Below are positions 1 to 9,569 of a stretch of 64,000 nucleotides of DNA, in pieces (the stretch's first letter is position 1; each line of letters begins with the position of its first letter). Source of the stretch: Lunatibacter salilacus (GTDB lineage: Bacteria > Bacteroidota > Bacteroidia > Cytophagales > Cyclobacteriaceae); assembly GCF_009797935.1 (NCBI RefSeq), contig NZ_VOLC01000026.1, positions 24,951 through 88,950 on the forward strand, written 5' to 3'. Below the pieces are notes generated by a model that was given only the letters and a program-made list of their open reading frames with translations, had not been told where the DNA came from and made no database searches. The position numbers and the translations under genes are program-made.

Positions 1-2595
1 GAATATGCCCATTTCGTGGGTAAGGGCTGGTACAGTAAATCTTTTACGCTGCCATCGGATTGGGATGCTAAGGCCATTGTCCTGAACTTTGAGGGTGTTT
101 ACCATGATTGTATAGTATGGCTTAACGGGAAAAAACTCGGAGAAAACAACTCCGGTTTTTTGCCTTTTGAGTTTGAGGTTACCAGCCTTTTGGAGATCAG
201 CCAAGAAAATACGTTGACGGTTTGCGCTGACAACACCTTTAAGCGGGGAGCGATTTGGAATTGGGGCGGAATCAGGAGATCGGTAAAATTGAGTGCCTAT
301 AATGGACTTAGAATTACCCGTCAACATATTACCCCAACAGTGAGCTTGGAGAAAATGGTGGCTGAGGTTAGCATCCGGCTATTTCTGGAAAACTTTCAAA
401 GTGAGTCTACAATAGCTGAAGGGGAAGTGCTGCTTACTTCAAGTAGCGGTTATAGGCAAGTCATGCCCTTTTCCACCACAATTTCCCCAAACGGCAAAAA
501 GGAAGTTCTGCTAAATGCCCAAATCAAAAAGAAAGATGTTCACCTATGGCATTTTGATGACCCATTTCTATATGAGTCGGCCGTACGGTTTAAGGAGCAA
601 GATAAACCCGCCGTTAGTAATGTATTCGGGCTAAGGAAAGTTGAAGTAGACGCAGCTAACTACAAACTTATGCTCAATGGAGAATCCGTAAGGTTGATGG
701 GCCTTAATCTTGTGCCCGATGCTAGAACCTCCGGGAATACCTTGCCACTTTGGCAAATCAAAAGGGATGTGGATTTACTCAAAAGTTTAAACGGAAATTT
801 TGCTCGGCTTTCACATTTGCCTCTACCGGAGGAAATGCTCGAATACCTAGATCAAAGGGGAATCCTGATCATTTCTGAAATACCGCTCTGGGGATATGAC
901 CAACTTGCAGACACTGAAAATGATCTGCCTTTCGACTGGTTAAAAAGGTTGGTAACCGAACAGTACAATCATCCCTCTATTGTGGGATGGAGTACCGGAA
1001 ACGAACTCGGATATTTTCCCAGTGCCGGGGATTATGTCGAGAAAAGCATCGATTACGTGCGGGGCCTTGACAGTACCCGCCTGGTAACCAATGTTTCTTA
1101 TACGGCCCAATTCGAGGACGATTATATCCGGTTTACGGACATTGGGTTAATTAATAAATATGGGAAGAATTTGGCACCTGTAACCCGACAGCAACATCAA
1201 AAGCATCCGGACAAAGTGTTGTTTTACAGTGAATATGGCATTGCCCAATTCGGTGAAGGACTGGACGCAACCTTTGAAATTAAACCTTTATTGGACTCAC
1301 TAAGGCATCTACCTTATCTGCTTGGGGCATCCATCTGGACCTATAACGACTATAGAAGCAGTTACGTAGGAACTCAGGATTTGTCCGAAAACCGTTCCTG
1401 GGGTGTGGTGGACACATACAGGAGAAAAAAGCAAGCCTATTTTGATCTCCAAAGAGAGCATGCACCTGTTCGGGGTATGGATGTGGACCTTTCAGATAAG
1501 TCAGCGCTGATATCCCTACTTCCGAGAGCACTCCTCGATTTGCCCTCCCATCCCATGAGGGATTATAAAATAATCTACAAGCTTCTTGATATTAATGAGA
1601 ATACAATTGGAGGTGGTTTCATCAACCTACCTACCATTATACCTGGTGATGGTCCAATAATTCAGACCTTTGAATGGCAGACAGCAAATCCCCAGGTATT
1701 GGAGGTTTCACTGGTGAATCCACAAATGGATAAGGTGTTGGATACGGTAGTTCATTTCCAGAACCCTCCTAAACCGGAACTGTTTGAAGCGTTTGGAGGC
1801 AGAACGCAACATAATAATGTACCGTCTAATTCGGGAGGGATACGGGTATATCTGAATACGGTTTCGCCCACTGTTAGGTATAAGTTAAAGTATGGGAAGG
1901 ATGGACTCGACCAGGAGACCCTGCCCAGCCGGGAATCGTTTTTGGACGTAAATGGGCTGGAGCTTGACCAAAGCTATAAGGTACAGGTGGTGGCCATTAC
2001 CGCTTTTGGCGAATCCTATTCCGAAGCAATAGAAGTGGAAGTGGACCAACGCAATTTTCTCCCGCCTGGAATACGGCATGTTGAACCCACCAATGAAGGG
2101 TTTTTCGTAGCCTATGCCTCGGAAGAGACAGATTTTCTTTACAGGGTAAAGTATCGCAGTGAAAGTGGTGAGGAAAAAATTATTCAATCCCGTAACCCTG
2201 GTCTGATGGCCGTCAGGGGACTTACTAATGGACATACTTACAGGTTTGCAGTTCAACGTGTATTAGATAACAATTCGAATAGCCAATGGAGTAAGTGGTA
2301 TACAGTGAAACCTGATGGAGATCAAAATCCTGTAGCACCAACATTAAAAGGAATATTTAGGAACGGAAGAGAGGTGGTAATTTCTTTTGATCCCGTATCC
2401 AAAGCGACAGGCTATGAAATTCAATACAGGGAATCTGGCAAAAGTAGTGAGGATTGGAATACGTTCTTCTTGAACCGCTCAGAGGTATATTTTGGCCGCA
2501 TTGCCGATCTTAAACCAAACCGAAGGTACGATTTCAGAATGGCAGCTATAAATGATAGCGGAATCTCCGATTTTACAAAAATAATCCAACAATGA
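1..2595 (+). CDS. Glycoside hydrolase family 2 protein with C-terminal FnIII domains (5' end outside window)
   Basis: The reading frame is open from base 1; the GTG at 16 is only the first start-like codon, so the signal peptide and start of the sugar-binding domain lie upstream. Numbering from that GTG, residues 1-95 are the end of the GH2 jelly-roll (the GWY opening is typical), about 95-205 an immunoglobulin-like sandwich, and about 215-500 the TIM barrel. E330 in the GNE motif is the expected acid/base and E406 in SEYG the expected nucleophile, so the enzyme looks active. About three fibronectin type III-like domains follow (about 590-859). GH2 covers beta-galactosidase, beta-glucuronidase and beta-mannosidase; the substrate cannot be read here. 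The stop overlaps the next start (ATGA), implying translational coupling. Probably periplasmic or cell-surface. Confidence 0.88.
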   Translation, partial: EYAHFVGKGWYSKSFTLPSDWDAKAIVLNFEGVYHDCIVWLNGKKLGENNSGFLPFEFEVTSLLEISQENTLTVCADNTFKRGAIWNWGGIRRSVKLSAYNGLRITRQHITPTVSLEKMVAEVSIRLFLENFQSESTIAEGEVLLTSSSGYRQVMPFSTTISPNGKKEVLLNAQIKKKDVHLWHFDDPFLYESAVRFKEQDKPAVSNVFGLRKVEVDAANYKLMLNGESVRLMGLNLVPDARTSGNTLPLWQIKRDVDLLKSLNGNFARLSHLPLPEEMLEYLDQRGILIISEIPLWGYDQLADTENDLPFDWLKRLVTEQYNHPSIVGWSTGNELGYFPSAGDYVEKSIDYVRGLDSTRLVTNVSYTAQFEDDYIRFTDIGLINKYGKNLAPVTRQQHQKHPDKVLFYSEYGIAQFGEGLDATFEIKPLLDSLRHLPYLLGASIWTYNDYRSSYVGTQDLSENRSWGVVDTYRRKKQAYFDLQREHAPVRGMDVDLSDKSALISLLPRALLDLPSHPMRDYKIIYKLLDINENTIGGGFINLPTIIPGDGPIIQTFEWQTANPQVLEVSLVNPQMDKVLDTVVHFQNPPKPELFEAFGGRTQHNNVPSNSGGIRVYLNTVSPTVRYKLKYGKDGLDQETLPSRESFLDVNGLELDQSYKVQVVAITAFGESYSEAIEVEVDQRNFLPPGIRHVEPTNEGFFVAYASEETDFLYRVKYRSESGEEKIIQSRNPGLMAVRGLTNGHTYRFAVQRVLDNNSNSQWSKWYTVKPDGDQNPVAPTLKGIFRNGREVVISFDPVSKATGYEIQYRESGKSSEDWNTFFLNRSEVYFGRIADLKPNRRYDFRMAAINDSGISDFTKIIQQ

Positions 2596-3722
2596 GTCTA
2601 TTTATCAAACCTATCCTGTTAGCTGTAGTCGGATTGATTGCCTTGATTCCGTTTATGACGGAGTCCGAACGCTTCATGAATGAAGTTTCCGTCAATAGGG
2701 AATTGGTAAAGCAGGTGGAAACCGATTCAATCCGATATGATCTATGGCTCTTGAAAGCTGAAAATGAGCGTCCGGTTCAATATATGGCCGAGATTTTCAC
2801 CCCAGTCTGCTACTCCGACAAATGCTATCCCGTGTTTATCGATTTCTATTGGGACCTGCTGGGGAATTTTCAGCATTACGAAATGCCACCTGGCAAAACC
2901 CTGACCAAGTTGGACCATATTCTCTTTGAACCAGAAGATTACCAAAAAATGCAGAGAATACTGGCAAACACTTCTTCTTTACTCAAAGATTTCAAGGCCG
3001 AAGATTTGGTTGTCAGCACGGAAAGCGACTTGCCTTATGGCGTGGATGCGGTGACCGGAGCCACTTCGAAAACCATTCAAAATGAAGTGATTTCCGGGGC
3101 CGTGTATTCCTGCTACACGCTATGGCATTTGGCAAACGGGGAAATTTCCGCCCAAATAAAAGCTTACACGGAAAAAAATTACGACGACTCGCTCATCATT
3201 TCATTTCTGCAAAGCTCGAATTATCATTACCAATATTGGGCGATTGAAAATGTACTTACGAGCGGTAGGTGGGATGAAGAGAATTTTAAAACACCCCTTT
3301 TAAATATACTCAGGGGAAATAATGTTTTTGTAGCTGAGCATGTACTGGAAATAGTACCCAAAAGTGTTTGGGAGGAAACCAAGCAGCAGGAATGGCTGTG
3401 GGAAACGTACTTGATGTCCTCCTATCGCTTACAATTGAAGATTTTGGAGAAGTTTCGACAACTCAAATTAGTTACTTCCCTTCATCATTCCGTCATAACT
3501 CAATTGGAAAAATCTAACCAAGAACAGAAGAAGCGGATATTTCTAGTTTTATCAAACCATTCTAATTTAACAAAAGAATCCCAGCAGGCACTGATCCCCT
3601 ATTTGGACGATAATCGCTGGGGTCAAGAGGCACGTGCTGTATTGTCCTTTCAGAAGAAACTCGATAAGACAGTAAAAAAAGAGATCGATCAGTCCAGAAC
3701 CACACCAAATCGAAAAAATTGA
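2592..3722 (+). CDS. Membrane-anchored protein with FMN-binding-like TGAT motif and helical repeat tail
   Basis: Not recognised as a named family. The first 25 residues form one hydrophobic segment (signal peptide or anchor). Around residues 151-160 lies D-A-V-T-G-A-T-S, with T155-G156-A157-T158 matching the [S/T]GA[T/S] motif that ApbE uses to attach FMN covalently in NqrC/RnfG-type FMN-binding domains. The rest of that domain is not obvious to me. From about residue 195 the protein is helical with HEAT-like spacing. It has CYSDKCYP, two cysteines five residues apart, near residue 75. Translation is coupled to the GH2 gene by a 4-base overlap. Inference: a periplasmic redox or accessory partner of the neighbouring FAD enzymes. 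No ApbE gene is in the window. Confidence 0.75.
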   Translation: MSLFIKPILLAVVGLIALIPFMTESERFMNEVSVNRELVKQVETDSIRYDLWLLKAENERPVQYMAEIFTPVCYSDKCYPVFIDFYWDLLGNFQHYEMPPGKTLTKLDHILFEPEDYQKMQRILANTSSLLKDFKAEDLVVSTESDLPYGVDAVTGATSKTIQNEVISGAVYSCYTLWHLANGEISAQIKAYTEKNYDDSLIISFLQSSNYHYQYWAIENVLTSGRWDEENFKTPLLNILRGNNVFVAEHVLEIVPKSVWEETKQQEWLWETYLMSSYRLQLKILEKFRQLKLVTSLHHSVITQLEKSNQEQKKRIFLVLSNHSNLTKESQQALIPYLDDNRWGQEARAVLSFQKKLDKTVKKEIDQSRTTPNRKN

Positions 3723-3741
3723 AACCAAAAATAACTAAACT

Positions 3742-5562
3742 ATGAAAAAGGCCTTTTTATTAGCGGGAGTTCTCCTGTGCGCCTATTGGGCAAATGCCCA
3801 GCAGCGGCTATTTGTTGAAGCAGAATCCTTTGAGCAGACCGGAGGTTGGGTAGTAGACCAACAATCCTTTGATGTGCTCTATTCTTCCTACCTTATGGCC
3901 CACGGAATGGGGAAACCAGTTGCGGATGCTACTACAACTGTTACCTTTCCCAAAAAGGGTACCTACCATATTTGGGTCCGCACCAAGGATTGGGCTCCCT
4001 TCCCAAAGGGACCGGGTGAATTTAAGGTAGTAATCAATGATAAACCTTTGGATACGGTCTTTGGGGCCGACGGTTCGGCAGACTGGCAGTGGTACTATGG
4101 AGGTACTAGGGAAATCACTCAAGAAAAGGCTACGCTTGCGTTGGAGGATCTTTCCGGATTCAACGGGCGGGTAGATGCTATATATTTTTCTACCGATAAA
4201 AAGGATGAGCCTGTCAATGACCATAAGGAGCTGTTGGCCTTCCGAAAGAAAATGCTAAACCTTACTGATGGACCCGTTGATGCCGGCGAATTTGACCTGG
4301 TCGTAGTAGGAGGAGGTATTGCTGGAACTGCTGCGGCCATCTCTGCTTCCCGGATGGGGTTAAAAGTCGCCCTTATTCAAAATAGACCTGTACTGGGGGG
4401 TAACAATAGCTCAGAAATCCGAGTGCATTTGATGGGTAATATAGATCAGAATCACTATCCAAGACTGGGAAGAATTGTTCGGGAACTGGATAACGGTGAT
4501 CCAGGAAACGGCAATCCCGATGGAGACCGCTACGGGGATAAACGAAAATTGGAAGTGGTGAAAGCAGAACCCAATATCACCCTGTACCTAAATACGCATG
4601 TGTACATGGCTGAAATGAAGGACAACCGAATCATCTCCGTAGTTGGCCGGGACATTAAGACAAATCAAGAATACAGTTTTCGGGGAACATATTTCTCTGA
4701 TTGCACTGGAGATGGAACCTTAGGCTATTTGGCCGGAGCGGAATATAGGATGGGAAGGGAAAGCCGGTCCGAAACAGGTGAATCCCTTGCGGCAGAAGTT
4801 GCCGATGATTTTACCCTTGGGACGTCAAACCTATGGGCTTCCTTGCCAAAGGACCAACCTTCAGATTTTCCCGCTACTCCTTGGGCGATTCAGTTTTCAG
4901 ACGAATACCATATCGATGACCACAAAGCAGACTGGCAATGGGAGACTGGTTTTGGAAACTTCAATACCATCTATGAAGCGGAGCAAATTCGTGACCATAA
5001 CCTACGGGCAATTTTTGGAAACTGGTCCTACCTAAAATCCAACAAAGCAGATAAATACAAAAACCATGAATTGGCATGGGTGGCTTATATTGGTGGAAAA
5101 AGGGAATCCAGAAGGCTGATGGGCGACCACGTTCTCACGCAAATGGATATTCAGGACGGAATTAACTACCCGGATGGATGTGTCACAGCTACCTGGACAA
5201 TAGATCTCCACTTCCCGGATGAGAAAAATTCTAACTATTTCAAGGGTGAAGAATTTTTTGCGGCTACTACGCACATTAAGGTAAAGCCCTACACGATTCC
5301 TTACCGAAGCCTGTATTCAAGAAATATAGAAAATCTCTTTATGGCTGGAAGAAATATCAGTACGACTCACGTTGCCTTTGGAAGTACACGCGTGATGAGA
5401 ACCTGTGGCATGATGGGTGAAGCAGTGGGCTACGCCGCATTTGTCTCCAAACTGAAGGGATGTAATCCGCGTGAAGTGTATACCAACCATCTGGATGAAT
5501 TTATGGGGATTATTTCATCTCCAACCAATATATTTGATTTCCCCACACTTCCAAGGAATTAA
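3742..5562 (+). CDS. Secreted FAD-dependent oxidoreductase (FAD_oxidored, PF12831-like) with N-terminal accessory domain
   Basis: A signal peptide (residues 1-19, cleavage after ANA) is followed by a beta-rich accessory domain (about 20-145), then an FAD-dependent oxidoreductase. The dinucleotide-binding loop is GGGIAG at 190-195, followed by the family's PVLGGN-SSEIR stretch and, near the C-terminus, a GRNIS-THVAFGSTRVM motif. PF12831 enzymes use FAD to oxidise mostly uncharacterised small molecules. Export means the substrate meets the enzyme in the periplasm or outside. It starts 19 bases after the previous gene and is followed by a symporter and a second, cytoplasmic member of the same family. 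Substrate unknown; a sugar or cyclitol is my inference from the neighbouring glycosidases and inositol dehydrogenase. Confidence 0.85.
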   Translation: MKKAFLLAGVLLCAYWANAQQRLFVEAESFEQTGGWVVDQQSFDVLYSSYLMAHGMGKPVADATTTVTFPKKGTYHIWVRTKDWAPFPKGPGEFKVVINDKPLDTVFGADGSADWQWYYGGTREITQEKATLALEDLSGFNGRVDAIYFSTDKKDEPVNDHKELLAFRKKMLNLTDGPVDAGEFDLVVVGGGIAGTAAAISASRMGLKVALIQNRPVLGGNNSSEIRVHLMGNIDQNHYPRLGRIVRELDNGDPGNGNPDGDRYGDKRKLEVVKAEPNITLYLNTHVYMAEMKDNRIISVVGRDIKTNQEYSFRGTYFSDCTGDGTLGYLAGAEYRMGRESRSETGESLAAEVADDFTLGTSNLWASLPKDQPSDFPATPWAIQFSDEYHIDDHKADWQWETGFGNFNTIYEAEQIRDHNLRAIFGNWSYLKSNKADKYKNHELAWVAYIGGKRESRRLMGDHVLTQMDIQDGINYPDGCVTATWTIDLHFPDEKNSNYFKGEEFFAATTHIKVKPYTIPYRSLYSRNIENLFMAGRNISTTHVAFGSTRVMRTCGMMGEAVGYAAFVSKLKGCNPREVYTNHLDEFMGIISSPTNIFDFPTLPRN

Positions 5563-5586
5563 ACCGTAACCTGATAAACGCTATTT

Positions 5587-7275
5587 ATGCAGCAATTAGA
5601 TGTAATTGTAATCTTGCTTTTTACTGTAATTATACTGGTGGCAGGGTTATCATTCGGGAAAAAGGGCGGTGATATGAAGTCCTTCTTTGCTGCGGGAGGG
5701 GCCGTTCCATGGCCTATAAACGGCCTCTCCCTTTTTATGAGTTTTTTCTCAGCGGGTACTTTCGTGGTATGGGGCTCTATAGCCTATGAATGGGGCTGGG
5801 TTTCTGTCACCATTCAGATGACCATGTGTGCCAGTGGCTTTATTATTGGAAAATACCTGGCTCCGAAGTGGAAAGAAACGCAGGTCTTGACAGTCGCCCA
5901 GTACCTCACCAACCGGTTTGGAAGAGGGGTACAGCGTTATTATACTTACATATTCTTATTTCTTTCACTTGGTTATACAGGAGCTTTTCTTTATCCGGTT
6001 GCTAAAATAGTGAATGTGGTTACCGGGTTTGACATCTATTATGCCATACTGTTATTGGGAGGAATTATTATGGTCTATACGGCTGTAGGAGGGTTGTGGG
6101 CTGTTGTGGTGACAGATGTCCTTCAATTTGTTATCCTGACGGCTGCGGTTTTGATTGTTCTCCCCTTATCCTTGGATAAGGTAGGAGGGATGTCCAACTT
6201 TCTGGAGACAGCTCCCGATACATTTTTCAATATATTCAACGGGGAATATACCCCGCTGTTTATCTTCGCATTTATAGGTTACAATACCATTTTTATTGGT
6301 GGCAATTGGGCCTATGTACAGCGGTACACTTCGGTTTCGACCGTACGCAATGCAAGTAAGGTGGGTTATCTTTTTGGTGCATTGTATCTAATCAGTCCAT
6401 TGATTTGGATGCTGCCGCCGATGATCTACCGGGTCATCGACCCGAGTTTGGTAGGGCTGGAATCCGAAGGTGCCTACCTGATGATGTGCATGGCGGTATT
6501 GCCTATGGGTATGCTTGGTCTAATGTTGGGAGGGATGATTTTTGCAACGGCAAGTTCGGTAAATACTTCCCTTAATTTGGCCGCTGCGGTGTTAACAAAC
6601 GATATTTACAAACCTTTATTTCCGAACGCATCCAATAAGAAGTTGATGCAGGTGGCGCGAATAGCAACCTTGCTCTTTGGTTTAGGAACCGTTGGTGTGG
6701 CATTTATGGTGCCCATGGCCGGTGGAATCGTTGAGGTGGTGTTGAGTATTGGTGCGGTTACAGGTGGGGCTTTGTATGGACCGGCCATTTGGGGCCTTTT
6801 TTCCAAACGACAAACTGGAGCCTCCATTCTCTGGGTGACCGGAATAAGTTTGGGAGTCAATCTTTTTTTCAAATTTGTGTCTCCGGTGTTGATAAATATT
6901 AAGTTGGATAGGAGTGAGGAGATGTTTTTGGGTGTTGGGCTGCCAATATTATTGCTTGCGTTTTATGAATTGTGGGCACGCCAACGAGGTAGGTTCAGTA
7001 GTCAATATGCCTCATTTATTAAAGGTAAAATGGAAGTAACTGACATTGAAGATAGTGATAGTCACCGACAAAACAAGTATGGCATACGGGTGCTTGGTCT
7101 GGCATTTCTAGCCATAGGCTTCATTTTTATTGCACTGGGGATAAATGCCGATAAAGGAGCGGTTTATACCTTAGTAATGGGGGGGATAATAACGGTGCTG
7201 GGGATAACGCTTATTTGGCGGACCAGAACGGAAAATATAATAAGGGACAAAGTTGAATCAGGTAAACTGAAATGA
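5587..7275 (+). CDS. Sodium:solute symporter (SSS family)
   Basis: A 562-residue integral membrane protein with about 13-14 hydrophobic segments, beginning with a short periplasmic N-terminus and a TM helix as in SSS transporters. The KGGDMKSFFAAGGAVPWPINGLS stretch (positions 5665-5733) is typical of the family's first loop and TM2, and the TM5-9 region carries small-residue helices expected of the LeuT fold. SSS carriers use a sodium gradient to import sugars, inositols, amino acids or organic acids. Placed between two FAD_oxidored enzymes in one tight run of genes (25 bases from the upstream gene, 1 base from the downstream one), it most likely imports the product of the secreted enzyme for the cytoplasmic one. 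The substrate is inferred, not shown. Confidence 0.9.
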   Translation: MQQLDVIVILLFTVIILVAGLSFGKKGGDMKSFFAAGGAVPWPINGLSLFMSFFSAGTFVVWGSIAYEWGWVSVTIQMTMCASGFIIGKYLAPKWKETQVLTVAQYLTNRFGRGVQRYYTYIFLFLSLGYTGAFLYPVAKIVNVVTGFDIYYAILLLGGIIMVYTAVGGLWAVVVTDVLQFVILTAAVLIVLPLSLDKVGGMSNFLETAPDTFFNIFNGEYTPLFIFAFIGYNTIFIGGNWAYVQRYTSVSTVRNASKVGYLFGALYLISPLIWMLPPMIYRVIDPSLVGLESEGAYLMMCMAVLPMGMLGLMLGGMIFATASSVNTSLNLAAAVLTNDIYKPLFPNASNKKLMQVARIATLLFGLGTVGVAFMVPMAGGIVEVVLSIGAVTGGALYGPAIWGLFSKRQTGASILWVTGISLGVNLFFKFVSPVLINIKLDRSEEMFLGVGLPILLLAFYELWARQRGRFSSQYASFIKGKMEVTDIEDSDSHRQNKYGIRVLGLAFLAIGFIFIALGINADKGAVYTLVMGGIITVLGITLIWRTRTENIIRDKVESGKLK

Positions 7276-7276
7276 T

Positions 7277-9556
7277 ATGATAAAGGAAAACGGTTTTCCT
7301 GAAAAGCGGAAACTAAAAGAAATTAAGGTTGAAACAGACCTTATCATCGTGGGAGGAGGTATGGCTGGGACCTGTTGTGCCATCACTGCAGCAAGAGCGG
7401 GACTACGTGTTACCTTGGTACAAGACAGACCTGTGCTTGGAGGCAACGCCTCCTCGGAGATACGGCTTTGGATTTTGGGAGCAACTTCCCATATGGGAAA
7501 CAACAACCGATGGGCACGGGAAGGAGGTGTTATAGACGAGATCTTGGTGGAGAATCTGTACCGAAATCCGGAAGGAAATCCTTTAATCCTGGATACGATA
7601 TTGTTGGAAAAAGTAACACTGGAACCCAGTATAAAACTCTTGCTTAATACCGCTGTACATGACTTGGAAAAAAAAGGAGATGACGAAATTTCTTGTGCAC
7701 ATGCATTTTGTAGTCAAAACTCTACCAGCTATGCGTTATATGCCCCCTTCTTTGTAGACGCATCAGGGGATGGCATTCTGGGGTTTTTGGCAGGTGCTGC
7801 ATTCCGGATGGGAGCTGAGAAAGCCGATGAATTTGACGAAGCTTTTGCGCCGGATCATGGGTATGGCGAACTCTTGGGGCATTCACTTTATTTTTACAGC
7901 AAAGCCACCGATAAGCCTGTTCGATTTATAGCTCCATCCTATGCCCATAAAGCTTTGGCTGACTTACCGCGATTCAGGAGTTTTAATATGAAAGATCACG
8001 GCTGCAGGTTGTGGTGGGTAGAGTACGGGGGTAGGATGGATACCATCCATGAAAGTGAAACGATTAAATGGGAACTTTGGAAAGTGATCTACGCAATCTG
8101 GGATCATATCAAAAACTCCGGAGAGTTTCCCGACATGACTAACCATACACTTGAATGGGTAGGTACTATCCCCGGAAAGCGGGAAAGTCGCCGTTTTGAA
8201 GGGGATTATATGCTGCATCAAAAAGACCTTGTGGAGCAGCGTGAGCATGCAGATGCAGTTTCCTTTGGGGGGTGGGCATTGGATTTACACCCGGCCGACG
8301 GAGTATATGGGGATAAGCCCGGATGTACCCAATGGCATGCCAAAGGGGTTTACCAAATTCCCTTCCGGACCATGTATAGCCGGAATATAAATAACCTTTT
8401 TCTGGGCGGAAGAAGTATAAGTGCAAGTCATGTTGCTTTTGGTTCTTCCCGTGTGATGGCCACCTGTGCCCATAATGCACAAGCTGTGGCATTGGCTGCC
8501 AAGCTTTGTGTAGAACATAATTTGTATCCAAAAGATATATCAGCACCCAAATGGATAAAGATCTTACAAAAAGACCTGCTAAAAACAGGGCATTATATTC
8601 CCAAATTGAACCTAGAGGATTCTGAAGAACTGGTTCAACATGCCACCCTTAAGTCCTCATCTACCTTTCAACTTCAGAAATTTCCTGCGGATGGCCCTTG
8701 GAAGCACCTGGAATTTTCCATGGCCCAACTTGTTCCTTTTCCCGCAGGGCAAATTCCCGAAATGTCGGTTCCTATCAAAGCCAGCGAACCTACTACGATT
8801 CACTTACAATTACTAGCTGCTTCCAAACCGGGAAATTTCACACCTGATGTGGTGTTGGAAGAGCAGTGGATTGAGATAAATAAAGGAGAAAATCAAACGT
8901 CTTTTTCGTTTGATTATGAGTTAGTTGATCCGGGTTATCTCTTTCTTGCCTTTCATGCAAACTCTTTGGTGGAAGTGAAGTGTACCCAACAGCGGGTTAG
9001 TGGTCTGCTGACGGTTTTTCAAAAATTCAACAAGGCAGTGGCAGTTAGTAGTAGGCAAGAGCCTCCTGAGAGTATAGGGATAGATGCATTTGATTTCTGG
9101 CTGCCGGAGCGTCGGCCTGGTGGGCATAATCTGGCCATCACTTTCAGTAAGCCGTTGGATATATTCCCGACGCAGCATCTGACCAATGGAGTATTTAGAC
9201 CATCCTTACTATCAAACTGTTGGGTGGCGGACCCATCGGACAGTGAACCATCACTTGATATAATCTGGGATAAAAAACAGAATATCAGTGAAATAAAATT
9301 ATTCTTCGACACCGATTCGGATCATCCCATGGAATCGACTTTAATGGGACATCCGGAATCGGAGATTCCTTTCTGTGTGCCTTATGTTAAGATTTGTGCC
9401 GGAACTGGCGATCTTCTCGCTGAAATCAAAGATAACCATCAATCCGTTTTTACGCTGACATTAAAAGAAGCAGTAGAAACTAAACAGCTTAAAATTTATC
9501 TACAACATCCTAGTGCGCAGGTACCTGCCTCGCTCTTTGGCGTACTTTGCTATTAA
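7277..9556 (+). CDS. Cytoplasmic FAD-dependent oxidoreductase (FAD_oxidored, PF12831-like) with C-terminal beta domain
   Basis: No signal peptide is present, unlike the related gene at 3742. The FAD-binding loop GGGMAG is at 26-31, followed by PVLGGNASSEIR, and the GRSISASHVAFGSSRVM motif lies near residue 380, so residues 20-430 are a paralogue of the earlier enzyme. The remaining 330 residues are an added, mostly beta region I do not recognise. The start ATG lies one base past the symporter stop, so the two are co-translated or nearly so. Inference: it acts on a substrate brought in by the symporter, repeating or reversing the reaction done outside by the secreted paralogue. Confidence 0.85.
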   Translation: MIKENGFPEKRKLKEIKVETDLIIVGGGMAGTCCAITAARAGLRVTLVQDRPVLGGNASSEIRLWILGATSHMGNNNRWAREGGVIDEILVENLYRNPEGNPLILDTILLEKVTLEPSIKLLLNTAVHDLEKKGDDEISCAHAFCSQNSTSYALYAPFFVDASGDGILGFLAGAAFRMGAEKADEFDEAFAPDHGYGELLGHSLYFYSKATDKPVRFIAPSYAHKALADLPRFRSFNMKDHGCRLWWVEYGGRMDTIHESETIKWELWKVIYAIWDHIKNSGEFPDMTNHTLEWVGTIPGKRESRRFEGDYMLHQKDLVEQREHADAVSFGGWALDLHPADGVYGDKPGCTQWHAKGVYQIPFRTMYSRNINNLFLGGRSISASHVAFGSSRVMATCAHNAQAVALAAKLCVEHNLYPKDISAPKWIKILQKDLLKTGHYIPKLNLEDSEELVQHATLKSSSTFQLQKFPADGPWKHLEFSMAQLVPFPAGQIPEMSVPIKASEPTTIHLQLLAASKPGNFTPDVVLEEQWIEINKGENQTSFSFDYELVDPGYLFLAFHANSLVEVKCTQQRVSGLLTVFQKFNKAVAVSSRQEPPESIGIDAFDFWLPERRPGGHNLAITFSKPLDIFPTQHLTNGVFRPSLLSNCWVADPSDSEPSLDIIWDKKQNISEIKLFFDTDSDHPMESTLMGHPESEIPFCVPYVKICAGTGDLLAEIKDNHQSVFTLTLKEAVETKQLKIYLQHPSAQVPASLFGVLCY

Positions 9557-9569
9557 ATAATAATACCCC

